A stretch of DNA of 64,000 nt from contig NZ_KI421507.1 in NCBI RefSeq assembly GCF_000473205.1, positions 1,275,934 to 1,339,933 of the forward strand. Direction: 5' to 3'. The translations under genes and the position numbers were made by a program. Of this stretch, positions 35,611-44,714 are shown in pieces. The stretch comes from Pseudophaeobacter arcticus DSM 23566 (lineage in GTDB: Bacteria; Pseudomonadota; Alphaproteobacteria; Rhodobacterales; Rhodobacteraceae). The first letter of the stretch is position 1. The number at the start of each line of letters is the position of its first letter. The notes beneath the pieces were generated by a model that saw nothing but the letters and a program-made list of their open reading frames with translations, did no database searches and had not been told where the DNA came from.

Positions 35611-35649
35611 TCTACGCCGGAAACTGTCCAATGATTGGGGAGTAGCTCA

Positions 35650-35987
35650 GTGACGAGCGGCGGCAACAGACCTTCGAACCGTTCTCCCGTCTCGGGGAGT
35701 TCGGCGGAAATACGCGGTGCAGCAGCGTGAACCTCAGCTCCGACATGATGCGCGACGAGCCGGATGATCCGTTCGCCATCGACAGCCGTTACGCGGTCAC
35801 TCGTTGCACACAATCCTTCGGATAGGCGATCAGCCCATAGACGCCCAACGGGGGTGAGCATGACTTCGACGATCTGCTCATCATCGAGATATTGGACAAT
35901 TGCTGGACCAAGCGCGCTACGCAGCATGCGGCTGCCGCGAAAAAATGCTTCGGAGTGTCGATGCAAAGCGGTCATGCCTGTCCCCAT
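35650..35987 (-). pseudogene. trbB: trbB, conjugal transfer ATPase, 3' truncated by IS3
   Basis: About 112 residues of the TrbB N-terminal domain remain (MLRSALGPAIVQYL, GRLWADRLSEGL, HVGAEVHAAAPRISAELPETGERFEGLLPPLV). The sequence then enters the IS3 inverted repeat; the ATPase domain with its Walker motifs is absent from this window. It shows that the region derives from a conjugative or integrative-conjugative element. Confidence 0.88.
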
Positions 35988-36160
35988 GCGGCGGGACGGC
36001 GCGGAACGGCCCTCATCTGGAGTTGATCAAGAAGACCTGAAATGGAGGCGAAGCAACAACTTCAATGGCGTAGAAGTAGTTTGAGCGCAAAAAAAACAGG
36101 GAAACGGCGGTGCGACCGGAAAGAGCAGGACGGCAACAACAGAGTAAGCGCGCTTAAGTT

Positions 36161-36613
36161 TCAATTGTTGCTAGAAATGGCGGTGGCTAAACTACCGAGA
36201 ATGCGAACTTCAGGCAGTTCAAACCCGAGATCGGTAAATGACATGTCGCGCGCTCCGCGCCCTTTCAGATAGAAAAGCTCCAGCAAGTTCGAGATCGCGT
36301 TGCCGCTTGCGCCCGCAAGCCCTGCGATCTTGTCCGGAACTTTTTCCTTCGCAACGGATCGCATGGCAAGCACGTCATAAAAGGAAAGCGCGAAAAAGCT
36401 GACCACAGGCCAGAGCAGCGCGATACCGAGGGCTTTTTTTGAACTTCCGGCGATATCGGTTTTCACATGCGCCCAGTGAACTTGGCTCGCAAACTTGTGC
36501 AAGACGTAAACAGCGACACCGGTGACCAGGATTGGAACAGCCTTCCGGACAACAGGCTGTTCTAGGACGCGAACAATGTGCGGCGGTGGACGTGCCTGTT
36601 CAGGGACGATCAA
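36161..36613 (-). pseudogene. Truncated MprF-like / flippase-type membrane protein
   Basis: 150 residues from a TTG start overlapping the DUF1003 gene. Residues ~20-110 resemble the first helices of lysylphosphatidylglycerol synthase/flippase proteins (KALGIALLWPVVSFFALSFYDVLAMR, AGASGNAISNLL). Full proteins are many hundreds of residues. After SNLL the family similarity stops and an unrelated tail follows. It is probably a deletion-fusion product rather than a working gene. Confidence 0.6.
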
Positions 36614-37313
36614 TCAAACGTTCCTCCAGAAGTTCGATCTGGATTTGTTGCAATTCCGCAAGCTTGTCCCACTGCTGCGCCAATTGGTGGTCCATCTTTT
36701 CGTGCAGTTGCCTGATTTCGAGTTCTGCCTTCAAATTGACGCGGTAATCATTTTCAGCCTGTATCCGGTCTCTGGTATCCTGACGCCTTTGGCTCATCAT
36801 GATGATTGGGGCCTGAAGGGCCGCAAGACTGGACAGGACGAGATTCAGCAAAATGAAAGGATAGGGATCGAATGGCCGCACCATCAGCCCGATTGCATTG
36901 ACAGTGATCCAGATGACCAAGATTGCGGTGAATGAAATGATGAATGGCCAACTACCGCCAAACGCGGCGACGTGATCGGCCATTCGTTCCCCGAATGACG
37001 TTGATTCCTCGATCGCATCTGACAGGTTCTGCGAAACCAATTGGCCAGACTGAAGGCTTTCGATAACTTGGCGGTCCAGATCGCTCAATTCGCCGCGTTC
37101 TCTCTCAAGCAGCGCTTCGACATAGGCACCGCGGAACGTTGCGAGATCGGAGCGACAGATGTGCTTGCCTGCGTTCCAGCCGGGATAGGCTGCGTTGACC
37201 AGTTCGGAAACGCCGGGTCTGACGGAAACCCAAGGCCGAATGCGAGACGGCGGGAAAGCCTTCTGACAAACATGGCAATGGAACTTTGTGGTCGAGATCT
37301 TGGGCTCGGTCAC
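36600..37313 (-). CDS. DUF1003 membrane protein
   Basis: About 237 residues from GTG 37313. The N-terminus has a possible zinc site (CHVCQKAF...H). Two membrane helices follow, with the DUF1003 signature NAIGLMVRPFDPYPFILLNL and SSLAALQAPIIMMSQRRQ, then a C-terminal coiled coil. The GTG start overlaps the stop of the HdeD-like gene as GTGA, indicating coupled translation; an open frame continues further upstream but inside that gene. Confidence 0.85.
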   Translation of the reverse strand: MTEPKISTTKFHCHVCQKAFPPSRIRPWVSVRPGVSELVNAAYPGWNAGKHICRSDLATFRGAYVEALLERERGELSDLDRQVIESLQSGQLVSQNLSDAIEESTSFGERMADHVAAFGGSWPFIISFTAILVIWITVNAIGLMVRPFDPYPFILLNLVLSSLAALQAPIIMMSQRRQDTRDRIQAENDYRVNLKAELEIRQLHEKMDHQLAQQWDKLAELQQIQIELLEERLIDRP

Positions 37314-37777
37314 CGGGCCAGTTTTCCTGCGGAACGCGACATCAGGAGCATCGAAATGCCAGTTGATAAGAAATTCAGACCGATCAAAAAGCCCAGAACC
37401 CATGTGGAGGTTGTCGGCCACTGCACCAAAATGACAGCTCCAAGAATGACCGCTGAAGCCCCGCTTGCTATGATCCAGCGCCAGCTTGATATCTGATTGC
37501 GCAATCTCAGCCCAAAAGTGATCGAGAGAGCGCCATCGAGCAGAAATGCAATGACGATGAACCCAGTGATGAATGCCGCGCCGCGATCAGGGAAAAAGAC
37601 GAATGAGAGCCCTATAATTAACACAGCGGCGAAAAACAGCGTTACGATGCGCCAGTCAAAGATCACACGGAAACTGTTGGCAAAGGCCAGACCGGCGAGG
37701 CCCCAGAACACAAAGAGCCAAGCGACCAGTTGTTCAACTACAAGCGTTGCCACCACAGGGGCAAAGATCGCAGCCAC
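37310..37777 (-). CDS. HdeD-like (DUF308) membrane protein
   Basis: At least 155 residues with five or six short membrane helices in the HdeD pattern (acid-stress membrane proteins). The assigned GTG at 37777 cuts into the first helix. The same frame continues upstream with HdeD-like residues (NSFRNLGLGFAALG) but without ATG, GTG or TTG, so the N-terminus overlaps the DUF1269 gene and may have been damaged or use frameshifted translation. Confidence 0.7.
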   Translation of the reverse strand: MAAIFAPVVATLVVEQLVAWLFVFWGLAGLAFANSFRVIFDWRIVTLFFAAVLIIGLSFVFFPDRGAAFITGFIVIAFLLDGALSITFGLRLRNQISSWRWIIASGASAVILGAVILVQWPTTSTWVLGFLIGLNFLSTGISMLLMSRSAGKLAR

Positions 37778-38328
37778 ACCCAGTGCCGCAAAGCCGAGCC
37801 CGAGGTTTCGGAAACTGTTTCTGATGTTCGCGTGCCTTCTGAGTGTTTGGTATCGAAATGGTTGCGCAGATGGTTTTCTGCAACTGAATCTAGGTTCGTG
37901 CGCAGAATGTGTCCACCCTTCTTGCTCAGGCGTTCAATGACGCGGTCCGACGCGTCAGACCGCATCATCATGAACAGCGCTGCCTGACCCGGTTGCAGGG
38001 CACCTGATACGTCTTTCATGAAATCGTCGTCTATCCCGTAGTCGGAAAGACCGCCTGAAATTGCACCTGCTCCGGCCCCAACGGCCAAGCCCAATAAGGG
38101 ATTGAAGAAGATAAGACCCGCCAAAAGGCCCCAAAACGCACCACCGGTTGCACCAACGGTCCACATATTGACCATTTGATCCAGCTTGATGTTCCGATCC
38201 TTGTCCGCTGTCGCGATTACGGCATCCGCAATCTCCACAAGGTATTCCTTTGCCATTCCAAAGAGTTCATAACGCGCAGCCTCGGCTTTGGCGGGCGTGT
38301 CATATGCAACGACAATGAGTTCAGACAT
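37738..38328 (-). CDS. DUF1269 family protein
   Basis: 196 residues: an N-terminal ferredoxin-like part (MSELIVVAYDTPAKAEAARYEL) and a glycine-rich hydrophobic middle (LLAGLIFFNPLLGLAVGAGAGAI), typical of DUF1269. The last ~30 residues (after HFDTKHSEG) translate the HdeD coding region out of frame, so the natural C-terminus probably lay earlier. Common in stress clusters. Confidence 0.8.
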   Translation of the reverse strand: MSELIVVAYDTPAKAEAARYELFGMAKEYLVEIADAVIATADKDRNIKLDQMVNMWTVGATGGAFWGLLAGLIFFNPLLGLAVGAGAGAISGGLSDYGIDDDFMKDVSGALQPGQAALFMMMRSDASDRVIERLSKKGGHILRTNLDSVAENHLRNHFDTKHSEGTRTSETVSETSGSALRHWVWLRSLPLWWQRL

Positions 38329-38484
38329 TCGATGTTCCTTTGTGAAACTGCGATCATTTCAGGTACTAAACGCGACTGAGGATGAGTGAGTGTTGGCCCA
38401 ATACGGCGGTGGCCAGGGACTGCGCGCGGGCGACACCAATCCGTTTGGGCCGCCACCCTGCCGGAAAGGGCTTGAACGCCTCGA

Positions 38485-38721
38485 TTAACTTCTGCGGACA
38501 GAATTTCCGCCAGCGATGATCTTGTTTATCAGCGTAGCGACCGCGTTATGTTCCTCGATCTCTCTGTCGGACCCTCCCGCATTTTCATGTGTGGCGGCGG
38601 CATCCTTGAGAACACCCATAATCTCGTTTTCTGGTAGGACCTTTGCATCATTCAGCGCGAGAAGCAGCGCTTCGCAGATTGATAAGGCGGCCACACCAGC
38701 ACTCGTGCTATGGTCAGACAT
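38485..38721 (-). CDS. Small conserved protein, unknown
   Basis: 78 residues, soluble, mildly acidic (SICEALLLALNDAKVLPENEIMGVLKDAAATHEN). No family recognised. Codon use fits the neighbours. It is divergent from the Crp/Fnr gene. Confidence 0.6.
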   Translation of the reverse strand: MSDHSTSAGVAALSICEALLLALNDAKVLPENEIMGVLKDAAATHENAGGSDREIEEHNAVATLINKIIAGGNSVRRS

Positions 38722-38879
38722 ACTGTGTTTGCCTTTCAGGATTGTTGCACGCGCGCAGCGAACCTGTGCGGCGGTAACTGCAGTGTTTCAAAGATCACGT
38801 CTCTTTGGGCTGATCCATGTCAGTCGCGGCGGATTTCTCTTTGATAGGTAACCAGTATTTGTGTGGAAAGGAGCCTATG

Positions 38880-39605
38880 ATGCAGAGCAAGCCGCTTGTA
38901 CTCAAACTGAGCGCTTTTGTAGCCTTATCAGAGGCTGAACTGTCCATCCTGGAAGGTTTGCACAAGCGCCGCCGTACCTTTGCCGCTGGGCGCGGTCTGG
39001 TGCATCAGGGCCAAACGGATCATGCCGCATACATTCTCAATTCTGGGTGGGCTTGTTCCTACAAACTGCTTCGCGATGGGCAGCGGCAGATTGTTGATTT
39101 CCAGATACCAGGCGATTTTCTTGGGCTACGGAGTGTGGTGTTGCACATCTCAGATCATAGTATCGAGCCTGTCACTGATATCGAAGTGACGGAAGTTCAT
39201 GTTGCTGACCTTCTGGAGGCGTTTTCGCACACGCCGCGGCTGGCGACAGCGGTCTTTTGGGCGGCGTCCCGCGACGAGGCGATGGTGGTGGAGCATCTGG
39301 TAGATATCGGGCGTCGTGATGCGGCTGAACGCATGGCACATTTTCTGCTCGAACTTGGGGCCAGATTGTCCCTTGTCGGCTTGGGAAGCAGGGCGGGATA
39401 CGCCTGTCCTCTGACACAGTATCTTTTGGCCGATGCCCTTGGGTTAAGTGCCGTCCACGTCAACCGGGTTCTGCGGCAATTGCGCGAACAAGGACTGGTC
39501 ACATTCCGCGATGATTTTGTCACGTTTGATGACTATGATCGGCTGGTTGAATTTGCGGACTTTGAGATGACCTATCTGGATCAGGTTGGGCCGCTCCTTT
39601 CATAA
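38880..39605 (+). CDS. Crp/Fnr-family transcription regulator
   Basis: 241 residues. A cyclic-nucleotide-type sensor barrel (residues ~20-130) is followed by a C-terminal winged helix (LTQYLLADALGLSAVHVNRVLRQL). No N-terminal cysteine cluster for an Fe-S centre is present, so it is not a classical oxygen-sensing FNR. The ribosome site AAGGAG spaces best to the second of two adjacent ATGs (38880). It is a plausible local regulator of the stress and fermentation genes. Confidence 0.87.
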   Translation: MQSKPLVLKLSAFVALSEAELSILEGLHKRRRTFAAGRGLVHQGQTDHAAYILNSGWACSYKLLRDGQRQIVDFQIPGDFLGLRSVVLHISDHSIEPVTDIEVTEVHVADLLEAFSHTPRLATAVFWAASRDEAMVVEHLVDIGRRDAAERMAHFLLELGARLSLVGLGSRAGYACPLTQYLLADALGLSAVHVNRVLRQLREQGLVTFRDDFVTFDDYDRLVEFADFEMTYLDQVGPLLS

Positions 39606-39629
39606 AGTGACGGTTTAAGTAGGCAGGGT

Positions 39630-39794
39630 TCAGATGCGTCCAAGTAGCACTAGAATAAGCACGATGATCAGCACGGTGCCAAGCACACCGGTCCCCGCAT
39701 GACCAAAGCCGTAGCCATAGCCACCAAAGCGTCCGCTAACTCCACCAAGCAGAAAAATGACAAGAATGATGATCAGGATTGTACCAAGTGACAT
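39630..39794 (-). CDS. DUF3309 small membrane protein
   Basis: 54 residues, start MSLGTILIIILVIFLLGG. Two hydrophobic helices with a glycine/tyrosine loop, ending LLGRI, match DUF3309. An upstream in-frame ATG at 39833 is less typical. Confidence 0.75.
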   Translation of the reverse strand: MSLGTILIIILVIFLLGGVSGRFGGYGYGFGHAGTGVLGTVLIIVLILVLLGRI

Positions 39795-39892
39795 AGCGTT
39801 TCCTAAACTGTTGTGCAGTATGCGGCCACTCATCGACCCAGACGGTCAGTAGCGTTATGCGGTTCGAATTCGATGTGGACTGATGTTAGAAG

Positions 39893-40033
39893 TTAGTTTC
39901 CATCGATGGAAATGCCCTGCTCGTTGATCTGGATATCGACGCCGCTTTGGCTTTCACGGTAGTAAAAATAGATTGCAGTAAGGGCGACGACGGCGAGACC
40001 TGCGATCAAGACGAACAAGACGTTGCGGCTCAT
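39893..40033 (-). CDS. 46-residue single-helix membrane protein
   Basis: A very short gene: MSRNVLFVLIAGLAVVALTA, then IYFYYRESQSGVDIQINEQG and ISIDGN. One N-terminal membrane helix and an acidic tail. It has a good GAAAGGAAG ribosome site and sits between similar small envelope genes on the same strand. Confidence 0.7.
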   Translation of the reverse strand: MSRNVLFVLIAGLAVVALTAIYFYYRESQSGVDIQINEQGISIDGN

Positions 40034-40116
40034 TATGGTCTTCCTTTCAGTTTTCTTTTGTCATTCGTGCCCGAGGGAAAGTGGCTCAAGCACAGACGCC
40101 AAGGAGCTATAACTCT

Positions 40117-40326
40117 CTATTCGTTCCGGCAGCCGGGCACATTCAGGTCTCTGCAAAAATATCCCGCAGCGCCGCCAATAACAGCGCCTGTCACAGGGCT
40201 TCCGCCCGTCGCACCGGAAATCACAGCGCCGCCGGCTGCACCGGCGATGCCGCGTTCTGTATCGTTTCCGAGACATCCAGTGAGGCCAAAAAAGACCGGT
40301 ACAAGAAGAATGGATCTGAGGTGCAT
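40117..40326 (-). CDS. Glycine-zipper lipoprotein
   Basis: 69 residues from ATG 40326 (site AAAGGATAG). A lipobox LTGC is followed by a glycine-zipper stretch (GIAGAAGGAVISGATGGSPV, then TGAVIGGAAGY). It is probably anchored to the envelope; OsmB/SlyB-like small lipoproteins are comparable. Confidence 0.72.
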   Translation of the reverse strand: MHLRSILLVPVFFGLTGCLGNDTERGIAGAAGGAVISGATGGSPVTGAVIGGAAGYFCRDLNVPGCRNE

Positions 40327-40449
40327 TTGACTATCCTTTGGTCCGATATGGTTGGAAATCTGTTCGAAGGGTCGAATTGAAAACAGATCAAACGCGGTCG
40401 CCAAACAAGGGTTGCAAGGCGACCGCGCATTTAACTCAGGCGGGCAGCG

Positions 40450-40647
40450 TTACGCGAGTGCGTGTGTTGCCGCGTCGAGTGCTTTGTGCGTGTCCGCATC
40501 GTTCTTTGCGGTGTGCGCCTTTTCAGCGGCCTGGTAGTGTTTGTGTGCCGCGTCCTTTTTCGGACCAGACGGGGCTTTGTCCCAGGCGGCCTTCACGGTT
40601 TTCATCTTGTCGGCAGCGTTGGTCGATTTATTGGTTTCGGGTGTCAT
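40450..40647 (-). CDS. Small Ala/Lys-rich helical protein
   Basis: 65 residues, charged and alanine-rich with repeated HKH/AHTAKND patterns; probably a soluble helical stress protein. No family recognised. A good ribosome site (AAAGGACAAG) precedes the ATG. Confidence 0.6.
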   Translation of the reverse strand: MTPETNKSTNAADKMKTVKAAWDKAPSGPKKDAAHKHYQAAEKAHTAKNDADTHKALDAATHALA

Positions 40648-40773
40648 TAACTTGTCCTTTCGTGGACGGTCCGGAAAAGGGAAACACGCGGGACATCGGA
40701 CGAGGTGACAGATTGCCCCGCGTGTCTCCGGCTCACTCGGACTGGTACATGTCCACCGATATCCAGTGAACCT

Positions 40774-41478
40774 TCAGACTATCGCGCCGCCCTCGTTCTC
40801 CCACACTGATGCAGGTTGGTCTGGGGCATTGATTTCCGAAAATTCCGGGTGGAAGTTCACAAACTGGCGGAGTTTGGCCGACGTCCGGTTGATGATTGCC
40901 CGAACGGCTCCCCCCCGTGTTTCGCGGTTGTCAGCAGATGACTTGGGAACATGCACAGAAATGGTAGAAACCGGAAATGTAACCTCAATATCTTCACCGC
41001 CAAGTGCTGTTTGCACTCCACCGAATTGATCAAGAAGCCCCAGCATTGCTGTATTCTCGCTGTGGATCAGGGCATTGAACTCGGTAATTCGGCCTTGCCT
41101 CGCGAATTTCGCCAGCGCGCCAAGGAGAAGACCGCCCAGCCCCTGATGCTGATACTGATCGGCAATGGAAATGGCGATCTCAGCGACATGTTTTTGATCG
41201 GGTAGCCGTATATATCGCGCGATGCCAATCGGTTCCGGTATTGTTCTACATCTGAGCAAAGCGCCTGCCGCGACGTGGTCGGGGTCGTTTGCGGCTGTGA
41301 TCCTGTCCAGTTCTTTCTCGGTGAGGGGGGTGTGCGCCCCCAGAAACCGAAAATATCTCGCACGACCAGACAAATGCGCGAAACCAATCTCCAACAGATG
41401 GCGATCTGTCGATGTCACGTCCCTCACGAGAACGGATACGCCGTTTTTGAGGGGTGTTGGGAAGGGTGTGAGTTTCAC
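40774..41478 (-). CDS. GNAT-family acetyltransferase, last gene of the arc operon
   Basis: 234 residues. The acetyl-CoA-binding motif QYQHQGLGGLLLGAL lies near residue 115, and the order of strands fits a GNAT domain. The start overlaps the arcC stop as ATGA, so it is cotranslated with the arginine deiminase pathway. It might acetylate an enzyme or a small metabolite of the pathway; not known. Confidence 0.8.
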   Translation of the reverse strand: MKLTPFPTPLKNGVSVLVRDVTSTDRHLLEIGFAHLSGRARYFRFLGAHTPLTEKELDRITAANDPDHVAAGALLRCRTIPEPIGIARYIRLPDQKHVAEIAISIADQYQHQGLGGLLLGALAKFARQGRITEFNALIHSENTAMLGLLDQFGGVQTALGGEDIEVTFPVSTISVHVPKSSADNRETRGGAVRAIINRTSAKLRQFVNFHPEFSEINAPDQPASVWENEGGAIV

Positions 41479-42464
41479 TGCGTGCCTCGAAGGTCAGATA
41501 CGCCTGGTTGTCGTGCTGACGTTTCATCCACCCGGCGTTGGCGCGCTTTGGGATGGTCTGCAAGCACTCGTGTTCCGGCACGACCCTCGATGATGGCGCG
41601 GGCATCGGTCAGCTGTCCTATTCCGGCGAGTTTGCCACTGGCTGTTGCGAAGGCCACCGCAGCGGCGACCTTTGGACCCATCGAGCCGGGCGGAAGGTCA
41701 AGGCTCCCAAGTTTCGCTGGCGTCGTCGTGCTGATGGCGGTCTGATTGGGAGCGCCAAAATCTTGGTAGACGGCTGGTACGTCAGTCAGCAGCAAAAGCG
41801 CGTCTGCGTCGAGGCCGAGGGCCAAAAGGGCTGACGTTCGGTCCTTGTCGATGACCGCCTCGACGCCCTCCATGTCACCGCTCGCGTTTCGAATGACGGG
41901 AATGCCTCCACCGCCTGCGCAGATGACGATATGCTCAGCGTGCAAAAGAACCTTTATGGCCTCCAAACCGATGACGCGAAGGGGCATTGGCGACGGAACG
42001 ATCCGGCGCATGCCACCGGTTGCTTCCTGCACCATCTGCCAGCCGTGATCGCTTGCAGCCAACGCGGCCTCTTTATCCGTATAGACAGGACCGATGGGCT
42101 TGCTGGGGGTGTCAAAGGCAGGGTCTTTCGGGTCCACCTCCACACGGCTGAGGAGAGATGCACAACGCGATCCCTTGGGGAGCGCGTTCATCAATTCCTG
42201 TTCGATCAAGTAGCCAATCATGCCGTCTGTCTCAGCGCCCAGCACATCCAGCGGCCATGGTTTTTGAGGATCATAGGACGCACCTTGGAGGGCCAGCAAA
42301 CCAACCTGTGGTCCGTTGCCATGGGCCACGATGATTTCATGGTCACGCGCCAGATCAGCCAGCGCAAGTGCCGCAAGCCTTACGTTCGTCCGCTGAACGG
42401 CTGCGGTCAGCGGCTCACCTCTGCGCAATAATGCATTTCCGCCAAGAGCCACAACGATGCGCAT
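41475..42464 (-). CDS. arcC: Carbamate kinase
   Basis: 329 residues. It makes ATP from ADP and carbamoyl phosphate, releasing ammonia and CO2, the energy-yielding step of arginine fermentation. Family motifs: VALGGNALLRRG at the N-terminus, VAHGNGPQVGLLALQ, CAGGGGIPVI and GSMGPKVAAAVAF. It starts one base after arcB ends. Confidence 0.95.
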   Translation of the reverse strand: MRIVVALGGNALLRRGEPLTAAVQRTNVRLAALALADLARDHEIIVAHGNGPQVGLLALQGASYDPQKPWPLDVLGAETDGMIGYLIEQELMNALPKGSRCASLLSRVEVDPKDPAFDTPSKPIGPVYTDKEAALAASDHGWQMVQEATGGMRRIVPSPMPLRVIGLEAIKVLLHAEHIVICAGGGGIPVIRNASGDMEGVEAVIDKDRTSALLALGLDADALLLLTDVPAVYQDFGAPNQTAISTTTPAKLGSLDLPPGSMGPKVAAAVAFATASGKLAGIGQLTDARAIIEGRAGTRVLADHPKARQRRVDETSARQPGVSDLRGTQ

Positions 42465-42465
42465 G

Positions 42466-43467
42466 TCAGGCCCCCATTGTGGCGACGAGGACCGCCTTGA
42501 TCGAATGCATCCGGTTTTCTGCCTGATCGAATACGACGGAGGCGGCGCTTTCGAACACCTCTTCGGTCACTTCCATGCAATCGATTCCGAACTTTTGAAA
42601 CGTCGCTTCGCCGACTTCGGTGTCGCGGTTGTGAAAGGCGGGCAGGCAATGGAGGAATTTGGCATAGGGATTTTTCGTCTTTTCCATCACCTCGGTTGTC
42701 ACGCGGTAAGGTTGTAGCAGCGCGATCCGCTCTTCCCAGACGTCATCAGGTTCGCCCATGGAGACCCAGACATCGGTGTAGACGAAATCGGCCCCTTCCA
42801 ACCCTTCGGCATGCTTCTCGGTCAGGGTGATCCGCGCACCCGTGGTCTCGGCCAGGTGTCGACATCGCGTGACAAGGTCTGCATCGGGCCAGCAACTTTG
42901 TGGGCCGCACAGGCGAATATCCATGCCGATCAGGGCGGCACCGACCATCAGGCTTGACCCCATGTTATTGCCTGCATCCCCCATGAAGCAAAATGCGATA
43001 TCTGAAAGATGCTTGTGCGTGATTTCCTTCATGGTCATCAGGTCGGCAAGGATCTGGGTGGGGTGAAATTCATCCGTCAGCCCGTTGAATACCGGCACAC
43101 CAGAGAATTTGGCCAGCACCTCTGCGTCTTTCTGGCCAAAGCCGCGATACTCAATGCCATCATAGAATCGGCCCAGTACGCGCGCGGTGTCCTTCATGGT
43201 TTCCTTGTGCCCGATATGGCTGCCTGACGGACCCAGATAGGTGACATGGGCGCCCTGATCATAGGCGGCGACCTCAAACCCGCTGCGGGTGCGGGTGCTG
43301 TCCTTTTCAAATATCAGGGCGATGTTCTTGCCTTCGAGCATGGGGCGTTCATATCCGCCTGCCTTGGCCATTTTGAGGGAGGCTGCGAGTTGCAGCAGGT
43401 GTCGGATTTGGTCCGGTGTGAAATCGAGTAGCTTAATGAAACTGTGTCCGCGAAGGTTCTGTGGCAT
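42466..43467 (-). CDS. arcB: Ornithine carbamoyltransferase (catabolic)
   Basis: 333 residues. It splits citrulline with phosphate to ornithine and carbamoyl phosphate. Carbamoyl-phosphate motif [18 protein letters not shown] and the late HCLPAFH are present. The catabolic role is inferred from its position between arcA and arcC. Confidence 0.95.
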   Translation of the reverse strand: MPQNLRGHSFIKLLDFTPDQIRHLLQLAASLKMAKAGGYERPMLEGKNIALIFEKDSTRTRSGFEVAAYDQGAHVTYLGPSGSHIGHKETMKDTARVLGRFYDGIEYRGFGQKDAEVLAKFSGVPVFNGLTDEFHPTQILADLMTMKEITHKHLSDIAFCFMGDAGNNMGSSLMVGAALIGMDIRLCGPQSCWPDADLVTRCRHLAETTGARITLTEKHAEGLEGADFVYTDVWVSMGEPDDVWEERIALLQPYRVTTEVMEKTKNPYAKFLHCLPAFHNRDTEVGEATFQKFGIDCMEVTEEVFESAASVVFDQAENRMHSIKAVLVATMGA

Positions 43468-43478
43468 TTGTTATTCCT

Positions 43479-44714
43479 TTAAATGGCGTCGCGGATCAGT
43501 GGGCAGGTCATGCAATGTGATCCACCGCGTCCACGGCCAAGTTCTGATCCGGGGATAGTGATGACCTCGACACCCGCCTTGCGAAGAAGGGTGTTAGAGT
43601 AGACGTTGCGTTCGTATCCGACGACAACGCCGGGCTCGAGACACAGAAGGTTGTTGGCATCGTCCCATTGCTCGCGTGCGGCCTCATAGGCGTCGCCGCC
43701 TGTTGGCACGGTGCGAAGTTTCTTGATATTCAAAGCATCCGCGACCACATCGAGGAAGGGTTTTGTTTCAACCTCAACTGCAATGGTTTTGTGGTCCGTT
43801 TGGCGCAGGCTTGTGCAGCGGATTGCATCTGTCACTTCGGAAAAGACCGTGACCAGATCACGGTCACAGAAGGTGAAGACCGTATCTAAATGCATCGCAC
43901 TGCGGGATTTAGGGAACTGGCAGGCAATAACGCGGGTAGCACCGCCGCCTGCAAAAAGCCCACGCGCGATCTGGCCCACGGCCTGAGGTGTCGTCCGCTC
44001 GCCCATGCCAATGAGGACGCATCCATTGCCGATCGGCATGACATCGCCACCCTCGACTGTTGCGGGGCCGTGATCTGCCAGTGGGTCACCCCACCAGATA
44101 GGAAACCCGGCATTCTTGAAATCCGGATGAAACCGATAGATCGCAGCAAGGTTCAGCGTCTCTAACTGCCGTGCAGGCCAGTGCATTGGGTTGAGCGTAA
44201 CACCACCATAGATCCAGCAGGTCGTATCGCGGGTGAAGATGTGGTTGGGCAAGGGCGGCAGGATGAAATCAGCCGGATCCAGCATAGGGGCAAGTACGCC
44301 CTTTTCGGCAATCGGTAACTCTGCCTTGCTCATCCCGCCGATCAGAATGGTGGACAGCAAATCAGCTGAGATTTCCATCAGATGCGCCATCAGATCGTCG
44401 GCAAGGCCGATGCCCACGGTATCGTCGGTAATCCGTGCCTCCAAAATCCAGCGGCGGGCTTCCATGTCAGCCAATGTCTCGGCCAAGAGTTGGCGCAGGA
44501 ACACGACCTCGACCCCGCGATTGCGCATCGCATCAACAAAGGTCATGTGCTCGATCCGCGCCTGTTTGACCCAGATTACATCATCAAACAGCAGCTCGGC
44601 GCAGTTGGCGGGTGTCAGCCGCGCCATCGCTGCACCGGGTTTATGCACCAGAACGCGGCGCAGTTTGCCCGCCTCGGAGCGGACGCCGTAGGCCAATGAA
44701 GCATCGTGTGTCAT
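43479..44714 (-). CDS. arcA: Arginine deiminase
   Basis: 411 residues. It hydrolyses arginine to citrulline and ammonia. The motif [12 protein letters not shown] and the C-terminal nucleophile cysteine in [17 protein letters not shown] are intact. The start overlaps the transporter stop by four bases. Confidence 0.95.
   Translation of the reverse strand: MTHDASLAYGVRSEAGKLRRVLVHKPGAAMARLTPANCAELLFDDVIWVKQARIEHMTFVDAMRNRGVEVVFLRQLLAETLADMEARRWILEARITDDTVGIGLADDLMAHLMEISADLLSTILIGGMSKAELPIAEKGVLAPMLDPADFILPPLPNHIFTRDTTCWIYGGVTLNPMHWPARQLETLNLAAIYRFHPDFKNAGFPIWWGDPLADHGPATVEGGDVMPIGNGCVLIGMGERTTPQAVGQIARGLFAGGGATRVIACQFPKSRSAMHLDTVFTFCDRDLVTVFSEVTDAIRCTSLRQTDHKTIAVEVETKPFLDVVADALNIKKLRTVPTGGDAYEAAREQWDDANNLLCLEPGVVVGYERNVYSNTLLRKAGVEVITIPGSELGRGRGGSHCMTCPLIRDAI

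Larger units (their letters stand above)
34377..35649 (+). mobile_element. IS3-family insertion sequence, complete
   Basis: 1273 bases bounded by imperfect inverted repeats that share TGAGCT, CCCC and GGACA (left end 34377, right end 35649). It carries overlapping orfA and orfB. The bases outside the ends (GGGAT left, GTGAC right) do not match, so no target-site duplication is visible. The left flank is an integrase remnant and the right flank is trbB, which suggests a deletion next to the IS. Confidence 0.88.

Noticed and set aside
38880..39605. Oxygen-sensing FNR
   Set aside because: The N-terminal cysteines needed for the 4Fe-4S cluster are missing.
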